Positions 42,869 to 51,699 are shown, counted from the first letter of the stretch. The stretch is DNA of 64,000 nt from Bacteroidota bacterium (GCA_003153315.1 PLYA01000010.1:35474-99473), one strand, 5' to 3'. Numbers and translations: made by a program. The notes: generated by a model from the letters alone, not told the origin.

Positions 42869-43984
42869 TTAATTCTTTACAAACTTTCCTTCGTATAAGG
42901 GCTTGCCCGTTTTAGTAACTCTATAATAGTATAAACCTGTACTTAAATCACTAACGTCTAAAGTATGCTCAAGATTAGTAGATGCTTTTGGCAATTCCAT
43001 TGTTTTTACAAGACTTCCCATTGAATTAAATATTCTGAAATCACAATCATCCAGTTTATCGACTTTTGAATCTATCTGAATAGTTAGCTTATCATTGGTA
43101 GGATTTGGAAATACACCCACTTTTAAGATTTCAGTATTAGCTGCATTAATACCAGTTGTGCCACCAACAAATTGAATATTTAAAATTGGATGGATTTCAA
43201 GATTATTAGGTGCTGCACCTGTTTGTCCGTGAGGAGGGTCAACAAAAGCTACTCCATAAACTATCACCTGTGGTAAATTTACGTTAGAAACATTCCCAGA
43301 GGCTATATGGGCATCTACAAAATTCCGAGCAGTAATGTAGTCATTAACATAGGCAGATGAACCAGCGGCAGAGCAACTTGGGTCTGGTATTTCTCCAATC
43401 ATGGTATGCGTACCATCACTTAATACTAAATGATAATCATTGTCAGTCTCAACTTTCTTAATAGTTATATAGCAAGTAACATTATAAGTCTTGTCTTCCA
43501 CACCAGCATAGCGTGGCATAGTGGAACTTGGAGAGGGAGTTGTTATTCCCACACGTATCCCTAAGATTATTTTATTCATTTTGTAATGATTTGATATTGT
43601 GCGTTTAAGGTTCGTATTTGCTGGTAGTTATTGATTGAATCAATATTTGCTCAGTTATATTTATTTTGCTGGGTGTTTGAAGCATAAAAAATAATCTTAG
43701 GGATAGGTGCGGTTATTCCTACCATATAGGCTACATTTGAAGCAATTGGGGTAAAATTTATAGTGCTTACGGCAGCATCAACCAGCACTTTTTGAGACCA
43801 ACGTTCTGTGCCACCACACATAACTTGCCCAACTTCTCCTTCCTCTTCTTCCTCTCTATGACTATTTTGTGCATTTGTTATTGGCTGAAAGCAATATCAA
43901 CAATAGGCACAGGTTAATTAATTTAAAACAGTTTATCAGTTTATGCTTAATTAAAAGTAAGGTTGAAATAGATTTTGTTGCCAT
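42869..43984 (-). pseudogene. T9SS-exported protein gene, split by a small insertion and a frameshift
   Basis: The distal part (43579-42869) is open: PRYAGVEDKTYNVTCYITIK, EIPDPSCSAAGSSAYVNDYI, YGVAFVDPPHGQTGAAPNNL and a T9SS type A sorting domain (VFPNPTNDKLTIQI, LSTGLYYYRV). The missing N-terminus lies upstream on the same strand. MATKSISTLLL begins at 43984; its frame shifts near 43905 to NAQNSHREEEEEGEVGQ, then CGGTERWSQKVLVDAAVSTI and VAYMVGITAP near 43720. The two parts are separated by 43553-43711, which brings both a stop and the ATG used by the annotated frame. The family is a common Bacteroidota exported protein of unknown function. A truncated product without signal peptide would not be exported. 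Confidence 0.75.
43553..43711. mobile_element. MITE-like 159-bp insertion with 22-bp terminal inverted repeats
   Basis: Left end 43552-43573 (CACGTATCCCTAAGATTATT and on) and right end 43688-43709 are inverted copies with one mismatch in 22. Flanking 11-mers GTTATTCCCAC (43542-43552) and GTTATTCCTAC (43712-43722) match at 10 of 11 positions and look like a target-site duplication. They both encode the host Val-Gly-Ile-Thr. A central palindrome TATTGATTGAATCAATA is at 43629-43645. There is no transposase, so the element would be non-autonomous. Confidence 0.7.
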
Positions 43985-44306
43985 TTTTAAAGGTTTTACG
44001 GTTAATAATTAAAACTTTAAAGGCGGTTAAGCATGGTTGGATTTTGCCGTAGTTTCTCCAATTCCTTTAAGGTGTTCACCCATTTGCATAGGCAATATAC
44101 AACATCAATGAGGCGATGTCAAGTTTTTTCGACAAAAAATGCAATTTAACGCATTAAATAAACTGGATTGGAAGACTACTTTCAGCTAGGAAAAATGGTT
44201 AAAAAGAGGCTAAAAATGGGGGTTAAAAATTGAATTTCCTCACTTTAATTCCTCACTTTTTTGAGAAAGGGTCGTAAGCTAAAAACCTACAACCCTTGTC
44301 TATCTA
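43985..44306. other. Gene-free end of the tRNA element with paired TTCCTCACTT decamers
   Basis: No gene is visible. Decamers lie at 44236-44245 and 44249-44258, 49 nt inside the right attachment repeat, mirroring the pair at 40549-40571. Confidence 0.65.
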
Positions 44307-44308
44307 AG

Positions 44309-44382
44309 TAGCGAGAGGGAGAATTGAACTCCCGACCTCAGGGTTATGAATCCTGCGCTCTCACCAACTGAGCTACCTCGCC
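44309..44382 (-). tRNA. tRNA with CAU anticodon (tRNA-Met; Ile-CAU not excluded)
   Basis: A 74-nt cloverleaf on the minus strand: acceptor GGCGAGG/TCTCGCT, D arm AGCTCAGTTGGTGAGAGC, anticodon loop TTCATAA, T arm GGGAGTTCAATTCTCCC, no encoded CCA. The last anticodon-stem pair is A-C. The 3' 45 bp are duplicated at 40414-40458, so this gene is the integration target and its 3' half was restored by the element. A modified C34 would make it Ile-specific, but tRNA-Met is more likely. Confidence 0.9.
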
Positions 44383-44446
44383 ATTTCGGGCGGCAAATAT
44401 ACAGTTTTTTGTATATCTTAAAAATACCCCTTCTCTTTTAAGGAGT

Positions 44447-44765
44447 TATTTATTCATACTTTTTTCTGCCGCAAAAAAGTATGGCAAAAAGCCACCACGA
44501 AAGCCAACCTAAAGCTTTCGTTTGTCGCACAAGCCTGCCCCTCTCATGCCACGAAACTTTCGGTTCGCACCTTTCGTGGACGCCAGCAGCACTCAGCGAA
44601 TTTAAAAGTTTAGATTAATCTTAAATTGAAACAGCGGGCAGCCCGACCAAACGCGGAGCAGTTTAGCTTGTGCGTGGCAGATCGTTTGGTCTTGACTTTT
44701 TGTTTCTTTTTCGTCAAGGAAAAAGAAAGTAATAAAAACTTTATGAAATAAAATTTAAACAGGCT
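44447..44765 (+). repeat. Dispersed intergenic repeat, family I, copy C
   Basis: Begins with a hairpin CATACTTTTTT/AAAAAAGTATG and shares with copy B the blocks CCACCACGAAAGCCAACC, GGTTCGCACCTTTCGTGGACG, GACCAAACGCGGAGCAG, GGCAGATCGTTTGGTCTTGA and TTTCTTTTTCGTCAAGGAAA. It ends AACAGGCTCTAAAA, close to the AGCAGGTTCTAAAA near 7.55 kb. It fills the gap between tRNA-Met and the PAP2 gene; no gene is seen. Confidence 0.8.
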
Positions 44766-44795
44766 CTAAAAACATCCGTACTTTAGGGCGTAAAT

Positions 44796-45368
44796 ATGTT
44801 TGATTACTTAGAGAAAATAGACCAGCAACTATTGCTGTTGGGCAATAGTTTTCATACCGCATTTTTAGATAAGATAATACCCTACCTTACCATGCCTTGG
44901 GTGTGGATACCCCTTTTTGCCTGGTGGATTTTTGAGATATATAAAATATACAAACTTAAAATAGCTTTGGTGCTGGTTTTTGTAGTGGTGCTGTTATTTG
45001 CTGCCGATAGCAGCTCTGTATTTATAAAAGATTCGGTAAAGCGCTACCGCCCCACACACAATACTGAATTAATGGATAAAGTGCATGTGGTAGATGAGTA
45101 CCGCGGGGGGCAGTATGGCTATGTTTCGTCGCACGCCGCCAACTCCTTTGCCATAGCCTTTTTTCTTTTCTTTTTGCTGGAGGCTTCTTCTACCAAATGG
45201 CTCAGGCTTAGTTTCTTTGCATGGGCGCTTATTATGTGCTACACCCGTATTTACCTGGGGGTGCATTACCCGTTTGATTTGTTTAGTGGGGCGCTGCTGG
45301 GCACTGTATTGGCTTTTGTGCTGCATAAGATTTTTAAAAGAGTACACAAACCCAATAAGTCTGTATGA
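44796..45368 (+). CDS. PAP2-family membrane phosphatase
   Basis: 190 residues with about five membrane segments. The three-part phosphatase signature is visible: KDSVKRYRPTHN (KxxxxxxRP) at ~71-82, GYVSSHAANSF (SxxxH-type, written here as SSHA) at ~108-118 and RIYLGVHYPFDLFSGALLG (RxxxxxHxxxD) at ~149-167. It removes phosphate from lipid-linked substrates such as undecaprenyl diphosphate or phosphatidic acid. The next gene starts inside its stop (ATGA), marking the start of an operon-like run. Confidence 0.9.
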   Translation: MFDYLEKIDQQLLLLGNSFHTAFLDKIIPYLTMPWVWIPLFAWWIFEIYKIYKLKIALVLVFVVVLLFAADSSSVFIKDSVKRYRPTHNTELMDKVHVVDEYRGGQYGYVSSHAANSFAIAFFLFFLLEASSTKWLRLSFFAWALIMCYTRIYLGVHYPFDLFSGALLGTVLAFVLHKIFKRVHKPNKSV

Positions 45369-46231
45369 AAAAAGCACTCTTATTTTTATGCTTTATAGGT
45401 AGCAAAGCCTTTGCCCAACTGCCCGAAACCGAATTGTTTTTGGCCGAGGTAGAAATAAAAGGCAACCTGCTAAAGGTAGAGGCAGCCAAAAAGATAAGCA
45501 GCCACAAGGGCTACAATAACCAGCCCTGTTTTGTAAATAATGATAAAGAGATATATTTTACCTCGGATATAGAGGGCGATAGCAAAACGCACATCTGCTC
45601 GTATAACTTGAGTAAAAAAGAAATCAAGCGCCTTAGTATAACCAACACTAGCGAGTATTCGGCCAACATGGTGCCGGGCAAGAACGAGTTTTCGGTAGTG
45701 ATGGTAGAAGAAGATTCTACTCAGCGCGTCTGGCTTTTTGATGTGCTTAAGGGAAGTAATAAGTCCTGTCTTAGTCAGCAGACAGATTCGGTGGGTTATT
45801 ACACCTGGCTGGGCAAGGATAGTATTTTATATTATAAATTGACCAAGCCGCATTCGCTGCATGCCCTGAACATAAAAACCAATCAGGATGTTTGGTTGTG
45901 CGATAATCCTACAAGGTCTTTCAGGAAAATAAGTACCACCACCTTCTTTTATGTAATACACGAAGAAAAGCAGAACGAGGTGTATGTGTATGATACCCGC
46001 ATAAGAAAAGCAAGCCTGTTTGCGGTGGATAACGTAAGTGCCAACCAGGATTATATATGGCACGCAACTTTGAGTTTGTTAAAGTCTGAAGGCACTAAAC
46101 TATACCGCTACAGTGCAGATACCAAAGTGTGGGTAGAGCTCGCAGACTTTGCTGCCTTTGGTGTAAAAAAATTAACCCGCTTTTCAATCAGTGCAAACGG
46201 TAAGTATGTGGCTTTAGTTTCAACTAATTAG
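45365..46231 (+). CDS. Exported WD40/TolB-like propeller protein
   Basis: 288 residues. The signal peptide MKKALLFLCFIGSKAFAQ is followed by a beta-propeller of PD40/TolB-like blades: GYNNQPCFVNNDKEIYFTSD, THICSYNLSKKEIKRLSITN, EYSANMVPGKNEFSVVMVEE and KTNQDVWLCDNP. The blades resemble DPP-IV/TolB N-terminal propellers but no hydrolase domain follows. It is probably a periplasmic binding protein of unknown ligand. It overlaps the PAP2 stop and is followed after 1 nt by a GNAT gene. Confidence 0.75.
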   Translation: MKKALLFLCFIGSKAFAQLPETELFLAEVEIKGNLLKVEAAKKISSHKGYNNQPCFVNNDKEIYFTSDIEGDSKTHICSYNLSKKEIKRLSITNTSEYSANMVPGKNEFSVVMVEEDSTQRVWLFDVLKGSNKSCLSQQTDSVGYYTWLGKDSILYYKLTKPHSLHALNIKTNQDVWLCDNPTRSFRKISTTTFFYVIHEEKQNEVYVYDTRIRKASLFAVDNVSANQDYIWHATLSLLKSEGTKLYRYSADTKVWVELADFAAFGVKKLTRFSISANGKYVALVSTN

Positions 46232-46232
46232 T

Positions 46233-46679
46233 ATGGAAGAAAGTATTGGAGAATATACTATATCGATCGATAAAAGTAAATTGCAGGTAGCGGTAATACT
46301 TCAGTACCTTTCTGTCGAAAGCTATTGGGCTAAAAATATTCCTTTGGCCGTGGTGCAAAAAAGCATTGATAATTCCTTTTGTTTTGGCATGTATTGTAAA
46401 GAAGTTCAAATAGGCTTTGCCCGTGTGGTTACCGACCATGCCACCTTTGCCTACCTTGCCGATGTATTTATTCTGGAAGCACACAGGGGCAAAGGCTTAT
46501 CCAAACAACTGATGGAGTTTATTTTCTCTCATCCTGATTTGCAGGGCTTGCGCCGTTTTTGTTTAGGCACCCGAGATGCGCATGGTTTATATACCCAGTT
46601 TGGTTTTAAACTTATACAAAAACCCGAGTTTTGGATGGAGATAAAACACGATAATTTTTATATCCCGCAAAACGCATGA
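46233..46679 (+). CDS. GNAT-family N-acetyltransferase
   Basis: 148 residues with the GNAT fold. The acetyl-CoA loop is in LADVFILEAHRGKGLSKQLM (RGKGLS, the R/Q-x-x-G-x-G/A motif), preceded by IGFARVVTDHATFAYLADVF and followed by FCLGTRDAHGLYTQFGFKLI. It transfers an acetyl group to an amine on a small molecule or protein; the substrate is not predictable. Starts 1 nt after the previous stop and overlaps the next gene (ATGA), so it belongs to the operon-like run. Confidence 0.92.
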   Translation: MEESIGEYTISIDKSKLQVAVILQYLSVESYWAKNIPLAVVQKSIDNSFCFGMYCKEVQIGFARVVTDHATFAYLADVFILEAHRGKGLSKQLMEFIFSHPDLQGLRRFCLGTRDAHGLYTQFGFKLIQKPEFWMEIKHDNFYIPQNA

Positions 46680-48175
46680 TACTAACAGGTGTTTATCTGC
46701 TTTTATTCTGCACACTTATTTTTGTACTGCCTTTTTTTAAAAACACCACCATTAAGCCAAGGTATTTTGCGGCTGCTTTTCTTTTAAAAATTGCAGCAGG
46801 TTTTTCACTTACCTGGATATATACCCATTATTATCCCGACAGACAAACAGCAGATATTTTTAAATATTACGATGATGCCGAGGTTATGTTCTCATCCTTT
46901 ACTAATCATCATTACTTAGATTATATAAAAATGCTAAGCGGTATAGGTAACGACAATACCTATTTTGATGAAACTTATTATAATAAAATGAATCACTGGT
47001 ATCGTCATTATGATTTTGGTACCTATAATGATAACCATACCATCATTCGTTTTAATGCCTTGGTGATGTTATTTTCTTTCGGGGTTTTTCATGTGCATAC
47101 CATTTTCATCTGCTTTATTTGTTTGCTGGGGCTAACGGCTTTATATAAAACCTTCTCGAGCTATTTCCCGAATAAAGAAAAGCTGTTGTTTGCCATTATG
47201 TTTTTAGTGCCTTCTGTTTTATTCTGGAGTTCAGGCGTTTTAAAAGAAGGGCTTCTGCTTTGTGCTTTAGGCTTTTTGTTTTATGGCTTCTATAATATTT
47301 TTATTATCAAGAAGCATATTCTGCTGAATGCCGTTTGTCTTATCGCATCCTTATATTTTATCCTGATTAATAAAAACTATTTGTTGTTGGCTGTTGTTCC
47401 TGCTTTAGCCTGTTTTTATTGTGTACATAGATTTAAGATTAAACGTCCCATATTATTTTATTCAGAAATCTATGTAGTTGCTTTTATAGTAGGCTTGCTC
47501 TTTTCAAATTACTTTCCGGAGAATAATCTGTTGGAAACCTTCTCACTTAAGCAACGCGATTTTATTAATGTTTCTAAAGGAGGTGTTTTTATTCAGAATG
47601 ACACATATTTTGTACGAATTGATCCTGATAAGAAAGTTTATTTAGATACCCTCTCTAAAAACAACTTTAGAATAAAACCCGGTAGCAATTACATGTATTG
47701 GACAAATGAAAATTTAAACGATACCCTTTACACCAAAAGCAGTACCGATACGACAAGCTATCATTTGGTATGGGATTTGCCCATTGCAGGTAGTACCATA
47801 AACATTTCAAGATTAGACCCAACTATTTTCTCTTTGATAAAAACTGCTCCTTTTGCATTGTATAATAGCTTATGCAAGCCAAGTCTGTTTTCGTCCAAAT
47901 CTTTTTTAGAGAAATTCTCTGCTTTAGAAAATGCCTGCGTAATACTATTCCTTATTATTTGCGTGTGGTTAAAAAAGCAAGAGTATAACCGAAACTTCTT
48001 TGCTTTGTGCTTATTTATTTGTCTGGTAATCTTATTACTCATTGGCTACACCACTCCGGTAGCAGGTGCTATTGTACGATACAAAGTACCCATTATGCCT
48101 TTTCTATTGATGTGTGGTGCACTTATTATTGACGAGAACAGGCTGAAATTCTTTTTTAATAAACGTAATACATAA
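46676..48175 (+). CDS. Polytopic membrane protein, possible glycosyltransferase/polymerase-like
   Basis: 499 residues with about ten hydrophobic segments (GVYLLLFCTLIFVLPFF, AALVMLFSFGVF-like stretches, GLTALYKTFSSYFPNKE loop, VLFWSSGVLKEGLLLCALGF). A ~110-residue soluble loop lies around 285-375. The SGVLKEG motif after a membrane segment recalls lipid-linked sugar transferases or O-antigen polymerase-like proteins of Bacteroidota, but I cannot confirm the family. The start overlaps the GNAT stop. Function unknown. Confidence 0.75.
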   Translation: MILTGVYLLLFCTLIFVLPFFKNTTIKPRYFAAAFLLKIAAGFSLTWIYTHYYPDRQTADIFKYYDDAEVMFSSFTNHHYLDYIKMLSGIGNDNTYFDETYYNKMNHWYRHYDFGTYNDNHTIIRFNALVMLFSFGVFHVHTIFICFICLLGLTALYKTFSSYFPNKEKLLFAIMFLVPSVLFWSSGVLKEGLLLCALGFLFYGFYNIFIIKKHILLNAVCLIASLYFILINKNYLLLAVVPALACFYCVHRFKIKRPILFYSEIYVVAFIVGLLFSNYFPENNLLETFSLKQRDFINVSKGGVFIQNDTYFVRIDPDKKVYLDTLSKNNFRIKPGSNYMYWTNENLNDTLYTKSSTDTTSYHLVWDLPIAGSTINISRLDPTIFSLIKTAPFALYNSLCKPSLFSSKSFLEKFSALENACVILFLIICVWLKKQEYNRNFFALCLFICLVILLLIGYTTPVAGAIVRYKVPIMPFLLMCGALIIDENRLKFFFNKRNT

Positions 48176-48179
48176 TTTC

Positions 48180-48187
48180 TATTTTTG
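48180..48187 (+). promoter_or_regulatory. -7 box TATTTTTG of the amino-acid permease gene
   Basis: Perfect TAnnTTTG ending 9 nt before the ATG at 48197. It overlaps the alternative TTG start at 48185. Confidence 0.4.
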
Positions 48188-48196
48188 CTCTCCACT

Positions 48197-49873
48197 ATGG
48201 GTTTTAAAACTCTATTTAGAAAAAAATCAGCTACCGAAATTCTACTACATGGTGATGCTTCTGCCGAGCATCATAGCATGAATAAAGTACTGCGTGTAAA
48301 AGACCTTACCTTTTTTGGTATTGCTGCCATCATTGGCGGCGGAACTTTCAGCGCCATTGGCAATGCTTGTTACTCGGGCGGACCAGCCGTAATTTTTCTG
48401 TATATCATTTGTGCCATTGCATGCGGGTTTACCGCGATGTGTTATGCAGAGTTTGCCTCGCGTGTGCCTGTTTCAGGAAGTGCTTATACCTATGCTTACG
48501 TTACTTTCGGAGAGCTATTTGCCTGGATAATCGGTTGGGCTTTACTGATGGAATATTCTATTGGAAATATTTACATTGCTTTCTCGTGGAGTGGATATTT
48601 TACTAACCTATTGGAAGCTCTGGGAGCAAATATTCCTTCATGGCTCACCATTAACTATAAAGAAGCCCACCGTGCTTTTCTGGATAATAAATTAGCCTCT
48701 GAAGGATTCACCGCCTGGATGGAGGCTCCGCAAATAAGTGGTCTTAGAATTATTTTTGATTTACCTGCTGTGCTTATAAACATACTGATAACCTGGTTGG
48801 TTTATATAGGCACAAAAGAATCGCGCAACATTAGCAATGCCATGGTTATTATTAAACTGGCCATTATTGTTTTAATAATTATAGTAGGTGTTTTTTATAT
48901 TGATATTGATAACTGGCATCCTTTTATGCCCAATGGTTTTGGTGGAGTAATGACGGCTGTATCGGGTGTTTTCTTTGCCTATATAGGTTTTGATGCCGTA
49001 TCTACCTTAGCCGAAGAATGCGAAAACCCGCAACGCGATTTACCCCGCGGAATGATTTATTCACTTATTATCTGTACTGTAGTGTTTATTATTTTATGCT
49101 TGGTACTAACAGGCATGGCTTCTTATACCTTACTTGGCGTTAGCGACCCCCTTGCCGAAATATTTAAAATAAAAGGAGTTAAGTGGATGTTGTTTATTGT
49201 TTCTACAGCAGCGGTAATTGCTATGAGCAGTGTGTTACTTGTTTTCCAGATGGGACAACCTCGTATTTGGATGACGATGAGTAGAGACGGATTATTACCT
49301 AAACGTTTTGCCTCTATTCACCCTAAATATAAAACACCCGGCTTTGCAACTATTGTCACAGGATTTGTAGTAGGTGTTCCTTTATTCTTTACCGACGAAA
49401 AGTTTGTGCTTGATTTTACCAGCATAGGTACTCTCTTTGCTTTTGTATTGGTATGTGGCGGTATATTAATGCTTCCCCGAAGAGCAGATGATGATGTTCA
49501 AACCAAAGGAAAATTCAAACTGCCTTATGTAAATGCCAAATGGATAATGCCTTTGCTGGTACTCATAATTTTTTCTTCATTACAATATTTTAATTCAGGT
49601 TATATAAGAGATTTGTTTCAGATAACAGCAGATAACGCTCAAAGAAACATTCCTATGATCGTGTTCTTTATATTATGTGTGCTGCTGGCTGTATTTTCAT
49701 TTATTAAAAACCTTTCACTTATACCCGTATTAGGACTGCTCTCTTGTTGTTATTTACTTACCGGTATGGAAGCTGCCAACTGGAAATGGTTCTCAACATG
49801 GCTCGCCATAGGTTTGGTAGTTTATTTTAGTTACGGATACCGAAAGAGTAAACTAGCAAAGAAGATTTTATAA
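48197..49873 (+). CDS. APC-superfamily cationic amino acid permease-like transporter
   Basis: 558 residues from ATG 48197. A TTG at 48185 would add MLST but lies in the -7 box. About twelve to fourteen membrane segments. Conserved APC features: LTFFGIAAIIGGGTFSAIGN (the unwound G-S/T-G region of helix 1), YAEFASRVPVSGSAYTYAYV, and FFAYIGFDAVSTLAEECENP in helix 6, typical of the CAT (cationic amino acid transporter) group. Inner-membrane import or exchange of amino acids; substrate not certain. The SDR gene follows after 9 nt. Confidence 0.9.
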   Translation: MGFKTLFRKKSATEILLHGDASAEHHSMNKVLRVKDLTFFGIAAIIGGGTFSAIGNACYSGGPAVIFLYIICAIACGFTAMCYAEFASRVPVSGSAYTYAYVTFGELFAWIIGWALLMEYSIGNIYIAFSWSGYFTNLLEALGANIPSWLTINYKEAHRAFLDNKLASEGFTAWMEAPQISGLRIIFDLPAVLINILITWLVYIGTKESRNISNAMVIIKLAIIVLIIIVGVFYIDIDNWHPFMPNGFGGVMTAVSGVFFAYIGFDAVSTLAEECENPQRDLPRGMIYSLIICTVVFIILCLVLTGMASYTLLGVSDPLAEIFKIKGVKWMLFIVSTAAVIAMSSVLLVFQMGQPRIWMTMSRDGLLPKRFASIHPKYKTPGFATIVTGFVVGVPLFFTDEKFVLDFTSIGTLFAFVLVCGGILMLPRRADDDVQTKGKFKLPYVNAKWIMPLLVLIIFSSLQYFNSGYIRDLFQITADNAQRNIPMIVFFILCVLLAVFSFIKNLSLIPVLGLLSCCYLLTGMEAANWKWFSTWLAIGLVVYFSYGYRKSKLAKKIL

Positions 49874-49882
49874 TTTTAAAAC

Positions 49883-50635
49883 ATGATTGCATTCATCACA
49901 GGAGCTACAGCAGGTATTGGTAAAGCAAGCGCAGAGATATTTGCTAAGAACGGATATGATTTGGTTATTATGGGCAGAAGAAAAGAACGTTTGCAAATTC
50001 TTGCCGAAGAATTAATAACGGCTTACAACATTAATGTACACACCCTTTGTTTTGATGTGCAAAAAGCCGAGGAAGTGAAAACCAACATAGCCTCATTGCC
50101 TGCTCAATTTAAAAACATCGATGTATTAATAAATAATGCGGGGCTTTCAGCCGGATTAGCTACCCTGCAGGAGGGCAACATTACTGATTGGGATCTAATG
50201 ATAGACACCAACGTAAAAGGGCTTCTATACATTACCCGACAAATAGCAGAGGGAATGATTGCCCGCAAAAAAGGACATATCATTAACATGGGTTCTATTG
50301 CCGGTAAAGAAGTTTATCCCAACGGCAACGTATATTGCGCCACCAAGTTTGCGGTTGATGCCCTTACCAAAGCCATGCGTATAGAGATGCTGCCGCACAA
50401 CATAAAAGTATCATCTGTTAACCCGGGCATGGTAGAGACCGAGTTTAGCATTGTTCGTTTTCATGGAGATGAAGACAGAGCCAAAAAGGTTTATGAAGGC
50501 ATACAGCCCTTAGTTGCCGAAGATATTGCCGAAACCATTTATTGGATAGCTTCCCGTCCGCCACACGTAAACATTAACGAAGTGGTTATAATGCCCACCG
50601 CTCAGGCAAATACCACTACTATGATTAGAAAGTAA
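49883..50635 (+). CDS. Short-chain dehydrogenase/reductase (YdfG-like)
   Basis: 250 residues, a classical SDR. Cofactor motif ITGATAGIGKASAEIF at ~5-20 with a basic residue after strand 2 (GRRKERL), which favours NADP. The NNAGLSAG motif is at ~89-96; the catalytic Ser-Tyr-Lys set is in NMGSIAGKEVYPNGNVYCATK at ~135-155. The PGMVETEFSIVRF ending resembles YdfG/NADP-dependent 3-hydroxy acid dehydrogenases. Likely co-transcribed with the permease and convergent with the M23 peptidase gene, with no gap between stops. Confidence 0.92.
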   Translation: MIAFITGATAGIGKASAEIFAKNGYDLVIMGRRKERLQILAEELITAYNINVHTLCFDVQKAEEVKTNIASLPAQFKNIDVLINNAGLSAGLATLQEGNITDWDLMIDTNVKGLLYITRQIAEGMIARKKGHIINMGSIAGKEVYPNGNVYCATKFAVDALTKAMRIEMLPHNIKVSSVNPGMVETEFSIVRFHGDEDRAKKVYEGIQPLVAEDIAETIYWIASRPPHVNINEVVIMPTAQANTTTMIRK

Positions 50636-51601
50636 TTAATTGATTCTTATTTTTTGCCCTACTCTAAGGTAAAACCGTTTGTCGGATGCATTAAGCGAAG
50701 CCAGTTGCATCGTAGTTAAACCATAACGCTTGGCTACTTCAAACCAGCTATCGCCTCGCTGCACGGTATATATACTGGCATTAGCAGGAAAAGCAGCTAT
50801 GCCATATTTAGATTTGCGAATAATAAGTGTATCGTTAAAGGTTTTGTTTTGAGTAAACGAAATAAAGTTTGCCGGATTAAGCGCATGCCCCTTAAAACGT
50901 ATTTCAAAATGCAGATGGGAACCTGTTGCACGCCCTGTTGCACCACCTAATCCAACGGTTTGTCCGGCTACGACTACTTGTCCTGCTTTTACTTTTATCT
51001 TAGAAAGATGTGCATAAACGGTTTCCAAACCATTATAGTGTCTAACAATAACCACGTTGCCATAGCCACCATTATAACGGGCAATACGTACCATGCCATC
51101 AAAAGCAGCGGACACAGGTGCGCCACGTCTTAAATCAATATCAATGCCTTTATGCATACGGTTATCCCTCCACCCATAGTTTGAAGTAACTATGCCACAA
51201 ATTGGAGGGGCATAAACCCCCAAAGAGTCATTGGTAATAAGGAGTTTTAGTGTATCAGGCAAACATTCATCGGGGGCAAGTGTAAAACAAGTCTGTTCAT
51301 CAAACGAATCATAGAAATCAGTAGCAGGCAGATTGTTTAGCTTCTTGGTTTTCATCTTTTCCAATTCGGCACTATACAAATTAAGCATTTCAATAGTTTT
51401 TAGCGATATGGTATCTAAATCCAAGATGCTATCTACCATATAAACCAACTCATCTCTGCTAATAGGCTTTATTGGTGTTGCATTAAGCGTATCACGTTTA
51501 TCAGGAGGCACAGGAGGTTTACCATCTGTTGTTTTGGCAATAGAAAAAGAGATGCTTAGTAAAGCGAAGAACAGTACTATATATGTAAAGGGCTTTTTCA
51601 T
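50636..51601 (-). CDS. M23-family peptidoglycan endopeptidase with LysM domain
   Basis: 321 residues from ATG 51601 (MKKPFTYIVLFFALLSI signal peptide); an ATG at 51679 adds 26 residues that precede this signal and is rejected. The LytM/M23 zinc site is complete: HKGIDIDLRRG (HxxxD) and SHLHFEIRFKG (HxH). A C-terminal LysM repeat follows (YTVQRGDSWFEVAKRYGLTT, LASLNASDKRFYLRVGQKI). It cleaves peptide cross-links or acts as a regulator of such enzymes in the periplasm. Confidence 0.92.
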   Translation of the reverse strand: MKKPFTYIVLFFALLSISFSIAKTTDGKPPVPPDKRDTLNATPIKPISRDELVYMVDSILDLDTISLKTIEMLNLYSAELEKMKTKKLNNLPATDFYDSFDEQTCFTLAPDECLPDTLKLLITNDSLGVYAPPICGIVTSNYGWRDNRMHKGIDIDLRRGAPVSAAFDGMVRIARYNGGYGNVVIVRHYNGLETVYAHLSKIKVKAGQVVVAGQTVGLGGATGRATGSHLHFEIRFKGHALNPANFISFTQNKTFNDTLIIRKSKYGIAAFPANASIYTVQRGDSWFEVAKRYGLTTMQLASLNASDKRFYLRVGQKIRIN

Positions 51602-51699
51602 TAAAGGGCGACTAAAATAGCAAAAACATTGATACTTGGTAAATTTCAAGTGAAATCTTAACGATTTGATAACATCCATTTTAGGATGGTAAAACTAAA

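Larger units (their letters stand above)
40414..44351. mobile_element. Integrated element in tRNA-Met, without an integrase
   Basis: About 3.9 kb bounded by the 45-bp direct repeats at 40414-40458 and 44307-44351. Each end also carries two TTCCTCACTT decamers 3 nt apart (40549-40571 and 44236-44258), in the same orientation and spacing, which look like integrase arm-binding sites. Cargo: propeller lipoprotein, truncated histidine kinase, LytTR regulator and a disrupted T9SS gene. No recombinase lies inside, so it is decayed or depends on an integrase supplied elsewhere. Confidence 0.75.

Noticed and set aside
44309..44382. tRNA pseudogene because of the A-C pair in the anticodon stem
   Set aside because: All other stems and the T and D loops are intact and the gene is a used integration site, so it is kept as functional.
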